Shown piece by piece: positions 44,500-55,043 of a DNA stretch of 64,000 nt. The notes below the pieces were generated by a model that was not told the DNA's origin, did no database searches, and saw only the letters and a program-made list of their open reading frames with translations. The number at the start of each line of letters is the position of its first letter. Within the stretch, counting starts at the first letter, position 1. Location of the stretch: assembly GCF_950295315.1 (NCBI RefSeq), contig NC_080168.1, positions 71,910,008 through 71,974,007 on the forward strand. Reading direction: 5' to 3'. Source of the stretch: Erinaceus europaeus. Taxonomy: Eukaryota > Chordata > Mammalia > Eulipotyphla > Erinaceidae. Position numbers and translations under genes: made by a program.

Positions 44500-44700
44500 C
44501 CAGGAGACCAGGTGGTGCTGGTGGTGGTACACACATTACAGTGCACAATGACCAGAGTTCAAGCCCCTGGACCCCACCCCACATGCAGGGGGAAAGCTTC
44601 ACTGATGATGAAGCAGGCCTACAAGTATCTCTCCATCTCTTTCCTTATCTCCCCCCCTTAATTTCTCTCTGCTCTACTTAATAGTAAATTAAAAATAAAT
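44500..44700 (+). mobile_element. SINE-B
   Basis: Duplicated GGTGCTGGTGGTGG in the head. Confidence 0.82.
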
Positions 44701-44774
44701 AAAAATAGGCATAATAACCACAAGCAATCATATGTCTTTCAAATCAAAAAACTAGATTTTCCTTAAGTTTTATT

Positions 44775-44890
44775 ATCCCTGGGTGGGTGAGATAACCCAC
44801 TTGGGAAGGTGCCTGTTTTGCCATGCACACAGCCCAGACTCAAACCCAGAGCTGGGTCAGCTATCTCCATACCCCTCACTTCCAGTTTTC
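44775..44890 (+). mobile_element. SINE-E
   Basis: GATAACCCACTTGGGAAGG head. Confidence 0.65.
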
Positions 44891-44912
44891 AATGGACCAT
44901 TAAAAGCTGAAG

Positions 44913-45008
44913 ACAGGGAGGAGTTAGCACAGCGGGTTAAGTGCACATGGCAAGAAGTGGCTTAAGGATCTGGTTCCAGCCCCTGGCTCCCCACCTGGAG
45001 GGGAAAAA
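44913..45008 (+). mobile_element. SINE-A head, 3'-truncated
   Basis: Ends at CACCTGGAGGGG; the pyrimidine-rich body and tail are absent. Confidence 0.75.
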
Positions 45009-45167
45009 AACACCCCATTGCTATAATGCAAAGAGCAAAACAAAATGAAAACTTTTAAGAATATGAACATTTTGCCCCCCCCTTCCCTCTCCCTCTCTTT
45101 CTCTCGCTCTAACAGGTCTCAATTTTCCCGATTAAAAAAAAAAAAAGAACCCTTTAAGATAGTAAAG

Positions 45168-45290
45168 TTCCAAGCATGGGAGATGGCATACTGGCTAAAG
45201 CATTGGACTCTCAAGAATGAGGTCCTAAGTTCGATCCCCAGCACCACACAGGAGCACCACAGGCAGCACCCAGGGAACTCCAAGAATGCT
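45168..45290 (+). mobile_element. SINE-D
   Basis: AAAGCATTGGACTCTCAAG; 3' part replaced by CAGGAGCACCACAGG. Confidence 0.8.
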
Positions 45291-45359
45291 ACAGTACTAT
45301 AGTATCACTTCCTCCCCACTTCATTTTGCATTTCAACCTCTCTAAAAACTGAAAACTGG

Positions 45360-45665
45360 GGAGCCGAGAGGTACATGGCACACATGTAAGCACACATGAC
45401 ATGAAGCGCAAAGACCAGCCCAAGGATCCCAGTTTGAGACCCCGGCTCACCATCTGCAGCAGAGGGGTCACTTCACAAGCGGTGAAGCAGGTCTACAGGT
45501 ATCTATCTTTCTCTAACCTTCTTTCTGTCTTCCCCTCCTCTCTCAATTTCTCCCTGTGCTATCCAACAACAACAAAAACAGTAAGGGCATCAGAATGGGG
45601 AAAATGGCCTCTAGGAACAGTGGACTCATACAGGCACCAAGCCCCAGTTATAACCCTGGAGTTAA
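45360..45665 (+). mobile_element. SINE-A, long form
   Basis: 3' module at 45605-45662; head partly rearranged (GAGGTACATGGCACAC). Confidence 0.85.
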
Positions 45666-45667
45666 AA

Positions 45668-45790
45668 AAGCATTAGATCCTCAACCACAAGTTAGGTCCT
45701 TGGCAGCATATGTGCCAGAATGATGTTCTGGTTCTCTCTATCCCTCGTCCTCTCCTTCATTAATAAATAAATCTTGTAACAAAAGGAAAA
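45668..45790 (+). mobile_element. SINE-D, 5'-truncated
   Basis: Starts at GCATTAGATCCTCAACC. Confidence 0.8.
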
Positions 45791-45794
45791 AAAA

Positions 45795-45912
45795 TTGGGC
45801 TTAGCAGTAGCATACATTTCTCTTGTGCATAAGGCCCCAGGTTCAACCCCAGGTACTGCATTTAGTGATGCTCTGGTCTCTGGGTCTTTCTATCACTGTC
45901 TCATAAATAAGT
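45795..45912 (+). mobile_element. SINE of the C/F type
   Basis: CCCCAGGTTCAACCCCAGG B box; head ambiguous. Confidence 0.55.
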
Positions 45913-45913
45913 T

Positions 45914-46170
45914 ATGAGTCAGGCAGTAGCGCAGCGGGTTAAGCACAAGTGGCACAAAGCACAAGGACCATAATAAGGATCCCAGTTCAAGCCCCTGGCT
46001 CCCCACCTGCAGGGGAGTCACTTCACAGGCAACGAAGCAGGTCTGCAGGTGTCTTTCTCTCTCCCGTCTCCCCTTCTTCTCTCCATTTCTCTCTGTCCTA
46101 TCCAACAACGATGACATTAATAACAACAACAATAACTACAAGGGCAACAAAAGGGAATACTTTAAAAAAT
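45914..46170 (+). mobile_element. SINE-A
   Basis: Complete; tail-to-tail with the next, minus-strand SINE-A 16 bp away. Confidence 0.9.
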
Positions 46171-46185
46171 AAGTCCATCTTTATT

Positions 46186-46525
46186 ATTTTTTTTTTCCTC
46201 CAGGGTTATTGCTGGGCTCGGTGCCTGCACCATGAATCCACCGCTCCTGGAAGCCATTTTTCCTCCTTTTTGTTGCCCTAGTTGTTGCAGCCTCGTTGCG
46301 GTTATTATTGCCATTGTTGACGTTGCTTTGTTGTTGGATAGGACAGAGAGAAATGGAGAGAGGAGGGGAAGACAGAGAGAGAGGGGAGAGAAAGATAGAC
46401 ACCTGCAGACCTGCTTCACCGCCCGTGAAGCGACTCCCCTGCAGGTGGGGAGCCAGGGGCTCGAACCGGGATCTTTACGCTTTGCGCCACATGCGCTTAA
46501 CCCACTGCGCCACCGCCCGACTCCC
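46186..46525 (-). mobile_element. SINE-A, long form, young
   Basis: Complete with little divergence; forms an inverted pair with 45914-46170. Confidence 0.93.
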
Positions 46526-46574
46526 TTTATTTTTTTTTTAAAGATAGAACATAGAAAAGTAGAGGCCAATGGCA

Positions 46575-46712
46575 AGGTAGGATAGAGAGCATAACAGTTA
46601 TGCAAAGAGACTCTCATGTTTGAGGCTCCAAAGTCCTAGGTTCAATCTGAAGTCCTAGGTTCAATCCGCCATACAGTCATAAACCAGAGCTGATCAGTGT
46701 TCTGGTTAAAAA
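46575..46712 (+). mobile_element. SINE-C with short tandem duplication
   Basis: AAGTCCTAGGTTCAATC is present twice. Confidence 0.83.
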
Positions 46713-46829
46713 AGAGAGAGAGTAGAAAAGTAAAGGCCACCCTGTATTTTTGTCCCCAGTGATGAAACTATAGGTAGTCATGATCTGTTTCTCATAAAAT
46801 AAACCATCTTTAAAAAGTAATTAAGTGGT

Positions 46830-47020
46830 GCCGGGTGGTAGCACAGTTGATTGAGCACACGTTACATAATGTGTGAGGATCAGGGTTCGATCCCCTGGTC
46901 CCCACCTGCAGGGGAAAGCTTTGTAAGTGGTGAAGCAATAGTGCAGGTTTCTTTCTCTTTCTCCCTATCACCCCCTTCCCTCTCGATTTCTGGCTGTCTC
47001 TATCCAATAATTATGATTTT
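46830..47020 (+). mobile_element. SINE-B
   Basis: B box GGTTCGATCCC. Confidence 0.85.
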
Positions 47021-47029
47021 AAAACAGTA

Positions 47030-47318
47030 GTTAAGCGCACATGGCATGAAACACAAGGACCAACTTGAGCCTGGTTCAGGCTGGATTCCCTCCCACCTGC
47101 AGGGGGCTCATTTCACAAGCAGTGAAGCAGGTTTGCAGGTGTCTTCCTCTCCCTGTCTTCCCCTCCTCTCTCAATTTCCTCTTTCCTATCCAACAATGAT
47201 AGCAATAACAACAACGATAATCAACAAGGGCAACAAAAGAGAGAAAAATAGCCTACAAGAGCAGTGGATTTGTAGTGCAGGCACCAAGCCCCAGCGATAA
47301 CCCTGGAAGCAAAAAAAA
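47030..47318 (+). mobile_element. SINE-A, long form
   Basis: 5' end short; 3' module at 47240-47308. Confidence 0.85.
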
Positions 47319-47334
47319 AAAAAAAGTAGTTAAG

Positions 47335-47522
47335 GTTAAGTGGGCAGTGTAGCACCTGGTTGAGTGTACAGGTTACAATGTATAAGGACCCAGGTTCAAG
47401 CCCCAGATTTGTACCTGAAGAGAGGTCGAGTAGGGATCGAGTAGGGATGCAGGTGGTTCTTTCTCCCTTTCCATACCCCCCTATTTCTTCCTGTCCTATC
47501 AATAAACAAATATTTAAAAATA
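47335..47522 (+). mobile_element. SINE-B
   Basis: Diverged; AGGGATCGAGTAGGGAT is a short internal duplication. Confidence 0.75.
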
Positions 47523-47589
47523 AATGGAATCTTTTTTTAAGTAGTTAAAACAAGTAGCACACAGTCTTTCCCTCTCATTAAAAAAGGGA

Positions 47590-47725
47590 GCCGGGAAAAT
47601 AGTATAATGGATAATGCAAAGACTTTCATGCCTGATGCATCACAGTTCCTAGGTTCAATCCCCAGAACCACCAGATATAGCCAGAGATGTAGCAATGTTC
47701 TGGCAAAAATAAAATAAAATAAACC
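47590..47725 (+). mobile_element. SINE-C
   Basis: AATAGTATAATGGATAATGC head. Confidence 0.82.
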
Positions 47726-48104
47726 ACTAAGAAGAGTGCCATGAAATGCAAAGTATTAACTATCAAAACACTATAAATACATCTAAAAGCACGTAACTCC
47801 CAGCAAGTATCCAATGAATGAAATCATAATCAAGAACTTATTAAGCTCAGATCAACTTTCTGTCAAGCACACGGCAACATTGGTTGGCTTTTAAGTAAAA
47901 CAATTTTTAATTCTAAGCTAAACCATTATTCAAATTAAAAAAATACTTTGGTCTTACTTAAGAGAAACACAGTTTTGTTAACACACATGGTTACACTACA
48001 AAAACAATCATACATTCCCTCTGTCCTCATTACATACTTCCTATGTCCTCACTGCCAAGTCCACTAAAAATAGTTACCAAGCTCCCCATACAAAAGTCAC
48101 AATG
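47726..48104. other. intron, nothing recognised
   Basis: About 380 bp free of recognisable SINEs. Confidence 0.5.
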
Positions 48105-48240
48105 GGGTGAGGGTAGATAGCATAATGGTTATGAAAAGAAACTCTCATGCCTGAGGCTGTGAAGTCCCAGGTTCAACCCCCACCACCACCACCATAAACC
48201 AGTGCTAATCAGTACTCTGATAAAAAATAAAAATAAATAA
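48105..48240 (+). mobile_element. SINE-C
   Basis: GATAGCATAATGGTTATG head. Confidence 0.88.
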
Positions 48241-48300
48241 AGTCACTACATGACAATATTAAGTAAAACTTTTGTGAAAACCTTAATGTCTGAAGACTTT

Positions 48301-48430
48301 TTTTTTTTTACCAGAGCTTTTTTTTTTTCACTGCTCAGCTCTGGCTTATGGTAGAACAGGGGATTGAACCTGGGACTTTGGAGTCTCAGGCAAGACAGTC
48401 TCTTTGCATAACCATTAGGCTATCTACCCT
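48301..48430 (-). mobile_element. SINE-C with TSD
   Basis: AATGTCTGAAGACTTTT at about 48284-48300 and 48431-48447. Confidence 0.9.
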
Positions 48431-48494
48431 CAATGTCTGAAGACTTTTAAACTCTTTAATGTTCATTCTAGTGTTTAATAAACAAAGATTGGGC

Positions 48495-48660
48495 TGGTCC
48501 GAGAGGTGGCACAGTGGATAAAGCACCAGACTTTCAAACATGAGTCCTGAGTTCAATCCCCAGCAGCACGTGTACCAGAGTGATATCTGGTTATTTCTCC
48601 TCCTATCTTACTCATGAATAAAATAATAGTAAATTAATAATAAAATAAAATCTTTTTTAA
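48495..48660 (+). mobile_element. SINE-D
   Basis: GGTCCGAGAGGTGGCACAGTGG head. Confidence 0.9.
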
Positions 48661-48664
48661 AATT

Positions 48665-48775
48665 TTAAAAAAGGTTGGGGAAACAGCTCAGCTGGTAAGA
48701 GTGCAGGACTTGCAGACCTGAGGTTCCTGGGTTGACATCTAGTACCATATGTATGGAGCAGTGCTGTGGCTCACA
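48665..48775 (+). mobile_element. SINE-F
   Basis: AAACAGCTCAGCTGGTAAGAG. Confidence 0.7.
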
Positions 48776-48784
48776 TGGAACTTC

Positions 48785-48905
48785 TCTACCTTTGGGGGGC
48801 AGGCAGAAGACAGCTTAGCCAGTAGAATACATATTAGCACATAGAAGGATCTAGGCTTGAGTCCCCAGTAACAACCAGTGGAACAATGCTGTGGTGTATA
48901 GAATG
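48785..48905 (+). mobile_element. SINE-E/F type
   Basis: GACAGCTTAGCCAGTAGAATAC head. Confidence 0.6.
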
Positions 48906-49009
48906 TGGTGTCTCTTGCACACATGTGTATGCACACATACATATATACATACAGGGGTGAGATGAGGAATATAATTGCACACACGGTTAGCCCTGGAAGT
49001 AAAACTAAA

Positions 49010-49575
49010 CAAGGAGCTGGCAAAAAAGCTCACTTGGATAGTGTGCTATTTTGCCAGGTATACAACCCAGGTTCAGGCCCAGGCCCCACAACAATGGAAG
49101 AAACCAGTCCATGCTGTGGTCTTCACTCTCTCTGCCTCTTTGTTTTTGGGGTTTTTTTTTTTTTTTTTTTTTTGCCTCCAGGGTTGCTGAGGCTCAGTGC
49201 CTGCACCATGAATCCACTGCTCCTGGAGGCCATTTTCCCCCCTTTTGTTGCCCTTGTTGTGGTTATTGTTGTTATTGTTGATGTCGCTTGTTTTTGGATA
49301 GGACAGAGAGAAATGGAGAGGAGGGGATGACAGAGAGGGGGAGAGAAAGACAGACACCAGCAGACCTGCTTCACCGCCCGTGAAGTGACTCCCCTGCAGG
49401 TGGGGAGCCAGAGGCTCGAACCGGTATCCTTCCGCCAATCCTTGCACTTTGTGCCACCTGCGCTTAACCCGCTGCGCTACCGCCTGACCCCCACCTCTTT
49501 GTTTCTATCTGTCTTTGTCTGGAAAAAGTCATTCTGGAGCAGTAAGGCCTCAGCAATGACAAATAAATAAATAGT
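49010..49575 (+). mobile_element. SINE-E split by a SINE-A
   Basis: Pieces at 49010-49145 and 49492-49575; AAAAAGCTCACTTGGATAG head. Confidence 0.8.
49146..49491 (-). mobile_element. SINE-A, long form, inserted in a SINE-E
   Basis: CCTCTTTGTTT flanks it on both sides (about 49134 and 49495). Confidence 0.9.
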
Positions 49576-49707
49576 TAAGACTTACTGATAAGTTGCAAAG
49601 TGAAGACAACTGAGTGTACACACAGATTCAGACATTCTAAATGCAGTTGTAAAAAATGCAGTAAAATAATCTGATTGCTAAGTAAGATTTTATTATTGCT
49701 AAAAAGG

Positions 49708-49912
49708 CTTTTTTTTAATTACCTTTATTTATTTGATAGAGACAGCCAGAAATTGAAAAGGAAGGGGGGAGCTACATATATAAAAACACCTGCAGCCCTA
49801 CTTCACCACTAGCAAAGCTTTCCCCCCTGCAGGTGGGGAGGGGTTACTCAAACCCGGGTCCTTGCACACTGTTAATATGTGCGGTCAACCAGGTGTGCCA
49901 CCACCAGCACCC
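49708..49912 (-). mobile_element. SINE-B
   Basis: GATAGAGACAGCCAGAAATTG start; complete. Confidence 0.87.
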
Positions 49913-49932
49913 TAAAAAAGCTATTAAAAATA

Positions 49933-50215
49933 AAGAGGGAGTTGGGCGGTAACACAGCAGGGTAATCGTGCGTGGCACAAAACACAAGGACCGGCATAAG
50001 GATCTTGGTTCGAGCCTCCAGCTCCCCACCTGCAGGGAAGTTGTTTCACAAGCAGTGAAGCAGGTCTGCAGGTGTCTATCTTTCTCTCCCGCTCTGTCTT
50101 CCCCTCCTCTCTCCATTTCTCTCTGTCCTATCCAACAACAAGATCAATAATAACAATAATAACTACAATAAAACAGCAAGGGTGACAAAAGGGAAAAAAT
50201 AAATATTATAAATAA
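49933..50215 (+). mobile_element. SINE-A
   Basis: Complete copy. Confidence 0.9.
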
Positions 50216-50223
50216 ACAAACAG

Positions 50224-50432
50224 GGGGCCAGGTGGTGGCGTACCTGGGTGAAGGCACATGTTACAGTGCATAAGGACCTGGGTTCGAGCCCCTGGTCAAC
50301 ACCCACAGAGAGAAAGCTTCACAAGTGGTGGAGTAGGGCTGCAGGTGTCCTTCTATATCTTTGTCTATCATCCCCTTCCCTCTCAATTTGTAGCTGTCTC
50401 TCTCCAATAAATAGATAATAAAATTTTAAAAA
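50224..50432 (+). mobile_element. SINE-B
   Basis: Complete; B box GGTTCGAGCCC. Confidence 0.88.
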
Positions 50433-50443
50433 TACAGATTTTT

Positions 50444-50635
50444 GTGTCAGTTGGCAAGTTAGCTCACCTGGATACCATGCCTACTTTGTCATACTGTAAC
50501 CCAGGTTTGAGGTCAATCCCCACTGCACTGGGGAAGTTTCTGTGCTCTGGTGTCTTTCCTTTTCTCTCTCTACCTCTCTCTAGCTGAAAGCCAGGCCCAG
50601 GGGAGATGCCCCCAGCAATAACAAAATTTTAAAAA
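50444..50635 (+). mobile_element. SINE-E
   Basis: AAGTTAGCTCACCTGGATAC head. Confidence 0.78.
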
Positions 50636-50678
50636 AATGAACAGTGATGGTACAGTGGATAAAGTGTTGGACTTTTAG

Positions 50679-50805
50679 GGTGGGGGTAGATAGCATAATG
50701 GTTATGGCAAAGAGAATCTCGTGCTTGAGGCTTCATTGTCTCAGGTTCAATCCCTCATACTAACATAAGCTAGAGCTTGAGCAGTGCTCAGGTTAATTAA
50801 AAAAA
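50679..50805 (+). mobile_element. SINE-C in a SINE-D
   Basis: First of two tandem SINE-C copies splitting a SINE-D. Confidence 0.87.
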
Positions 50806-50811
50806 AAGAGG

Positions 50812-50915
50812 GCGGGGGTAGATATGATCTCATGCTGAGGCTCCTCAAATCCTAGGTTCAATCCCCCACCATTCAGCCAGAGCTGAATGGTGCTCTGGTA
50901 AAAATAAAAATAAAA
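50812..50915 (+). mobile_element. SINE-C, second tandem copy
   Basis: Lacks the GTTATGCAAAG part of the head. Confidence 0.82.
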
Positions 50916-51081
50916 AAATGAAAGAGTTGGACTCTCAGGCTGGAGGTCTGGAGTTCAAGCTCGAGCATCACATGTTCCTGAGTGATGATGCTCTAGTTCT
51001 CTCTCCCTCATCAATTAATAAAAGATAAAAGAGGAGGAAAATAGGGAGGGGAGAAAGAAGGAATGGAAAGGATAAGTGGCT

Positions 51082-51360
51082 GGGGGGGTCAGGCAGTAGC
51101 GCATCAGGTTGAGCACACATTGTATGAATCAGAAGGCCCAGCACAAGGACCCCGGGAAACCCCCAGCTCCCCACCTGCATAGGGGTCACTTCACAAGCAG
51201 TGAAGCAGGTCTACAGGTGTCTTTCTCTCTCTGTTTCCCTCTCCCATATCTCAATTTTTCTGTCCTAACCAAAAAAAAAAAAAAAAAAAAAAAAGACTGA
51301 AAAAATGGCCACAGCAGTGGATTTGTAGTATAGGCACCGAGCCCCAGCTATAACCCTGTA
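51082..51360 (+). mobile_element. SINE-A, long form
   Basis: TAGCGCATCAGG subtype; 3' module at 51303-51358, followed by a poly(G). Confidence 0.88.
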
Positions 51361-51361
51361 C

Positions 51362-51388
51362 GGGGGGGGGGGGGGGGGGGGGGGGGGG
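51362..51388 (+). repeat. poly(G), 27 bases
   Basis: Directly after a SINE-A long-form tail. Shorter G-runs are near 25055 and 34305-34322. Confidence 0.95.
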
Positions 51389-51592
51389 AGTACCTGAGTG
51401 GTGGCGCACCTGGTTGAGTACACGTTACAATGCAAAAGGATGCGGGTTCGAGCCCCCAATCCCTACCTACAGGGGAAAAGCTTTGAAAATGATGAAGCAG
51501 TGTTTCAAGTGTGTCTGTCTCTGTCTCTCTCCCTATCATCTCCTCCCCTCTCAATTTCTGCCTGTCTCCGCAATAAATAAAGAAATATTTTT
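51389..51592 (+). mobile_element. SINE-B
   Basis: Follows a 27-G run; B box intact. Confidence 0.88.
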
Positions 51593-51609
51593 TAAAAGGG
51601 CAGGAATAG

Positions 51610-51901
51610 GAAGTTGGGCGGTGACGCAGTGGGTCAAGCACACTCGGCACAAAGCGCAAGGATTGGCAGAAGGATCCTGGTTCAAGCCCCCAGCTCCCCA
51701 CCTGCAAGGGAGTCGCTTCACAGGTGGTGAAGCAGGTCTGCAGGTATGTCTATCTTTCTTTCCCCCTCTGTCTTCCTCTCCTCTGTCCATTTCTCTCTGT
51801 CCTATCCAACAACGATGACATACACGACAACAATAATAACTACAACAATAAAACAACAAGGGCAACAAAAGGGACAAAATAAATAAATAAATATTTTTTA
51901 A
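51610..51901 (+). mobile_element. SINE-A inserted at the head of a SINE-C
   Basis: TSD GGGCAGGAATAG at about 51597-51608 and again from about 51907. Confidence 0.9.
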
Positions 51902-51902
51902 A

Positions 51903-52022
51903 AAAGGGCAGGAATAGATAGCATAATGGTCATGCAAAGAGACTCTCAAACCTGAGGCTCCCAGGTTCATCCCTTGCACTACCACACGCCAGAGATGACC
52001 AGTTCTCTGGTTAAGAAAAAAA
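51903..52022 (+). mobile_element. SINE-C
   Basis: GATAGCATAATGGTCATGC head. Confidence 0.87.
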
Positions 52023-52262
52023 AAAAAGGAAAAGAACAACATAGGCCAGAAAACTCTGACTGTGAATTTTTTTCATTGTTATAATTTCTAAACGTGGGGG
52101 GAAAAAATTACCTACTCTAAAACAGGACTTTGAGATCAAACTGCTCAAGAGCCAGTCATTGGGGATGCATGCCCAAGCCTATCTCCAAATCAGAAACAAA
52201 AACTCCCTCCACCAGTATGTATTCATAAGAATTAATTCACTTGATACATGTTTAAAAAAATT

Positions 52263-52412
52263 TGTTTGAGGCAGTCCAGAGAGTGGTTTGGTGGGTAAAA
52301 CATTGGACTCTCAAGCATAAGGTACCAGGCTTGAGGCCCGGTATTGTCATATCCCAGAGTGATGCTCTGGTTCTCTTTCATAAACAAGTGAATATAACTT
52401 TAAAAAAAAAAG
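52263..52412 (+). mobile_element. SINE-D
   Basis: AAAACATTGGACTCTCAAGC. Confidence 0.87.
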
Positions 52413-52417
52413 GGGGG

Positions 52418-52683
52418 GGGAGCCTGGTGGTAGCACAGCAGGCTAAGTGCACATGGCGCCAAGCACAAGGACCGGCATAAGAATCCCAGTTTGAGCTCCC
52501 CACCTGCAGGGGAGTCGCTTCACAAGCGGTGAAGCAGGTCTGAAGGTGTCTATCTTTCTCTCCCCCTCTATCTTCCCCTCCTCTCTCCATTTCTCTCTGT
52601 CCTATCCAACAACGACATCAATAACAACAACTACAACAATTTAAAAAAAGGGCAACAAAAGGGAAAATAAATATATTAAAAAG
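52418..52683 (+). mobile_element. SINE-A
   Basis: Complete except for a short deletion before the B box. Confidence 0.88.
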
Positions 52684-52852
52684 GGGGAAGTCACTTCACA
52701 AGCCGTGAAGCAGGTCTGCAGGTGTCTATCTTTCTCTCCCCCTGTACTCCCCTCCTCTCTCCGTTTCTCTCTGTCCTATCTAACAACAATGTCAATAACA
52801 CCAATAACTACAACAATAAAAAACAAGGGCAACAAAAGGGAAAATTTAAAAA
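52684..52852 (+). mobile_element. SINE-A, 5'-truncated
   Basis: Begins at GGGGAAGTCACTTCAC, directly after another SINE-A. Confidence 0.88.
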
Positions 52853-52855
52853 AAG

Positions 52856-53046
52856 GAAGAGGCCGGGTGGTGGTACACCCCATAAAGCAGTCACATTACA
52901 ATGAACAAGGACTCAGGTTCAAGCCCCCAGTCCCCACCTGCAGAGGGGAAGCTTAAATGAACAATACTACAGATGTGTCTGTCTGTCTGTCCTCTTTCTC
53001 TCCCCACTTCTCTCTCAATTTCTGTCTGTATTCAATAAAAAAAAAA
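52856..53046 (+). mobile_element. SINE-B
   Basis: Ends in CAATAAA and an A-run; last SINE before the CpG island. Confidence 0.82.
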
Positions 53047-53799
53047 AATTAGAACAAATACTGGCCGTTTCAGATAGAGGACACAGGGATCCTATCCTCT
53101 TGCAACTTTTAAAGGTTCCATAATAATTTTTAAAAACTGAGTTTGGCAATCACAGTGGCATCCAATAAGAGCCTGAAGCATGCTATCTGTACTACCCTGC
53201 AGATGACTTGGTAATATTTACAGAAAAAACACATGAAAGCATTCTTCTGTGCCTAGAACTGTGCAATGCCCCCTCCTCACATCATCCTTCACAGTCAGGA
53301 CTGGCCCATGTGGGAGTTAGCATCCCTGTGTCCCCTACCACTGATGACCCGCTGCCAACAAGCCACCATCACTTGTCACTGGGCTCAAGAGATACAGTGT
53401 ATCCAGAATGCTGCCTCCACTGATACTTTGTCACTGATTTCCGCACAGTACTGGCTGAGCCGCTGTCTCGCACAGCCAAGACTGCCTTAAGCCAACAAAC
53501 TGCAAGAAAGAAGCAGCAATTCCCAGTGCAGACACCGGAAAACACCTGGGAGACAGTATAGCTAGGAGCACCGAAGCAGGGACACCGAGAGAGTGGACAC
53601 AGCGGTGAAATCAGTCTGCTAGGGATTAAGGACTCCTTGTACTTCCCTAAGCCCACCCAAAACAGAGTCCAAGTCTGTGCCTGATGTCTCTTTATTTCCC
53701 ATCCTGGCCGCTAGTGATCCTGGGTACAGGCAGTGTGGGAAGCTGGGCTGATGCTCCTGTTTGAAAGAAACCCACTTCAATTCCTGTCTCGGGACTCTA
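53047..53799. other. shore of the CpG island, unique-looking
   Basis: No SINE; base composition rises towards the island. Short frames on both strands show no recognised domain. Confidence 0.5.
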
Positions 53800-53904
53800 G
53801 AGGGCACCACCAATGTGCCCTCCTTCACCCCCCCCACCCCCACCCTCACCCTCGGTAACGTGAGCAGCTGCAGGAGCCCAGCGTCTGGTCCCTGGGCTGG
53901 GGCT

Positions 53905-53905
<1 letters not shown>

Positions 53906-53944
<39 letters not shown>
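53906..53944 (+). repeat. (CAG)13 trinucleotide repeat
   Basis: Thirteen uninterrupted CAG units (CTG on the ZMYM2 sense strand) at the gene-proximal edge of the CpG island, in the presumed first intron. Flanks are GC-rich unique sequence. Confidence 0.9.
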
Positions 53945-53945
<1 letters not shown>

Positions 53946-54796
53946 GTCGCCTGCAGCGGCAAGGCCAGCAGCGCCCACTGCCAGCTGCCTCCCTGGTGGG
54001 CCAGGCACCGAGGGTTGGCAGCGGCTGCCCCTGCAAAGAGCAGGGACAAGTCCCTGCAACCTGGATGCGTCCTCTGAAATCAAAGACGAGGGGGCAAGCA
54101 CTCACAAAGAGAGGGTGGGGGTGAGGGGTGTTCTCGTCCTCACTCGCGGCCCAAGGTGCGCCAGAGAGAGTTGCAGACGATCCTGGGTCCTGGAGGAGAG
54201 AAGGAAAGAAAAAAATATGCATCAGGACCACCTCGCAGAGAGGGAGCACTGCGCTATTTCCACCAGGAGGAGGCAGAGCAGGGCCGGGTGGCGAGGGGAG
54301 ATGGGCCCTGCTATTATGATCGCTCCCCACCTGGAGACCCGCACTCGCTCCTGCGGGAAGTGGAGCAAAAGGGCGCGGGATGGGTACTGGGGGGCTGGGA
54401 CCCATGTGAAGAGAAATCCGGGCGGCTAAGGTGGGCTCCCCGAAGCCCCACAGGAGGGGGAAGGGCGCTCCTCGACGCCGGCCCCGGGGCCCCTCCCTCC
54501 CAGCCCCCCGCCTTGCACCCCCTCCCCGGGACCGCTGGGGGGACCCCTCCGCCGCGGGGAGCACCCCCGGCCCGCGCACCAGGCCCCGCGCCCCCGCCAC
54601 CCCCCTCCCCGCAGCCTCGGCCGCCATTAGCGCCGCGAACAATACGTGCGGGAGGCCGCGCGGGCCGGCGCCCCGACTCGGGGGACCCCGCTGGAGGCCC
54701 AGGCGCGGCACCCCGAGCTGGGCCCGGGGGGAGGACCGGGGGGAGGGGGCCGGACTCCAGCGCGCCGCCGGCTGGGACGCCGGAACCCCCCCCATG

Positions 54797-54803
54797 GTAA
54801 GAG
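54797..54803 (+). promoter_or_regulatory. plus-strand splice-donor-like site
   Basis: ATG|GTAAGAG on the plus strand. It would suit a divergent transcript leaving the CpG island, but no partner acceptor or conserved frame is visible. Confidence 0.2.
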
Positions 54804-55043
54804 CCCCTGGGCCCGCGCCGCCCGCACCCGCAGCCCCGCGCCCGGCCGGGAACCCCGCACACGAGCGCGGCCGAGTGGCCCGAGGCGGCGGGGCCGGTCC
54901 ATGTGGGGGGGTCCGGGCCGCCCTCACCCGTCTCCGCCTCCCGCCGCCCCCGCCTCCGCCCCCGCCCGCCCGCCGAGGCCGCGACGCTCCCGTCGCCCCC
55001 ACTGTCGGACGCAGGCCCGCACGGCGGCGGGGCTGGGCCTCAC

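Larger units (their letters stand above)
50638..51040 (+). mobile_element. SINE-D split by two SINE-C copies
   Basis: Pieces at 50638-50678 and 50920-51040; GTTGGACT(T/C)T(T/C)A is repeated at the boundaries. Confidence 0.82.

Noticed and set aside
53160..53270. PADDLVIF-like peptide on the plus strand, reminiscent of a reverse-transcriptase box
   Set aside because: Only a few residues match, with no neighbouring RT blocks, LTR or poly(A). Probably chance.
53619..54101. Alanine-run frame over the CAG repeat on the minus strand
   Set aside because: The alanines come from the repeat read in one frame; no splice or start context supports a protein.
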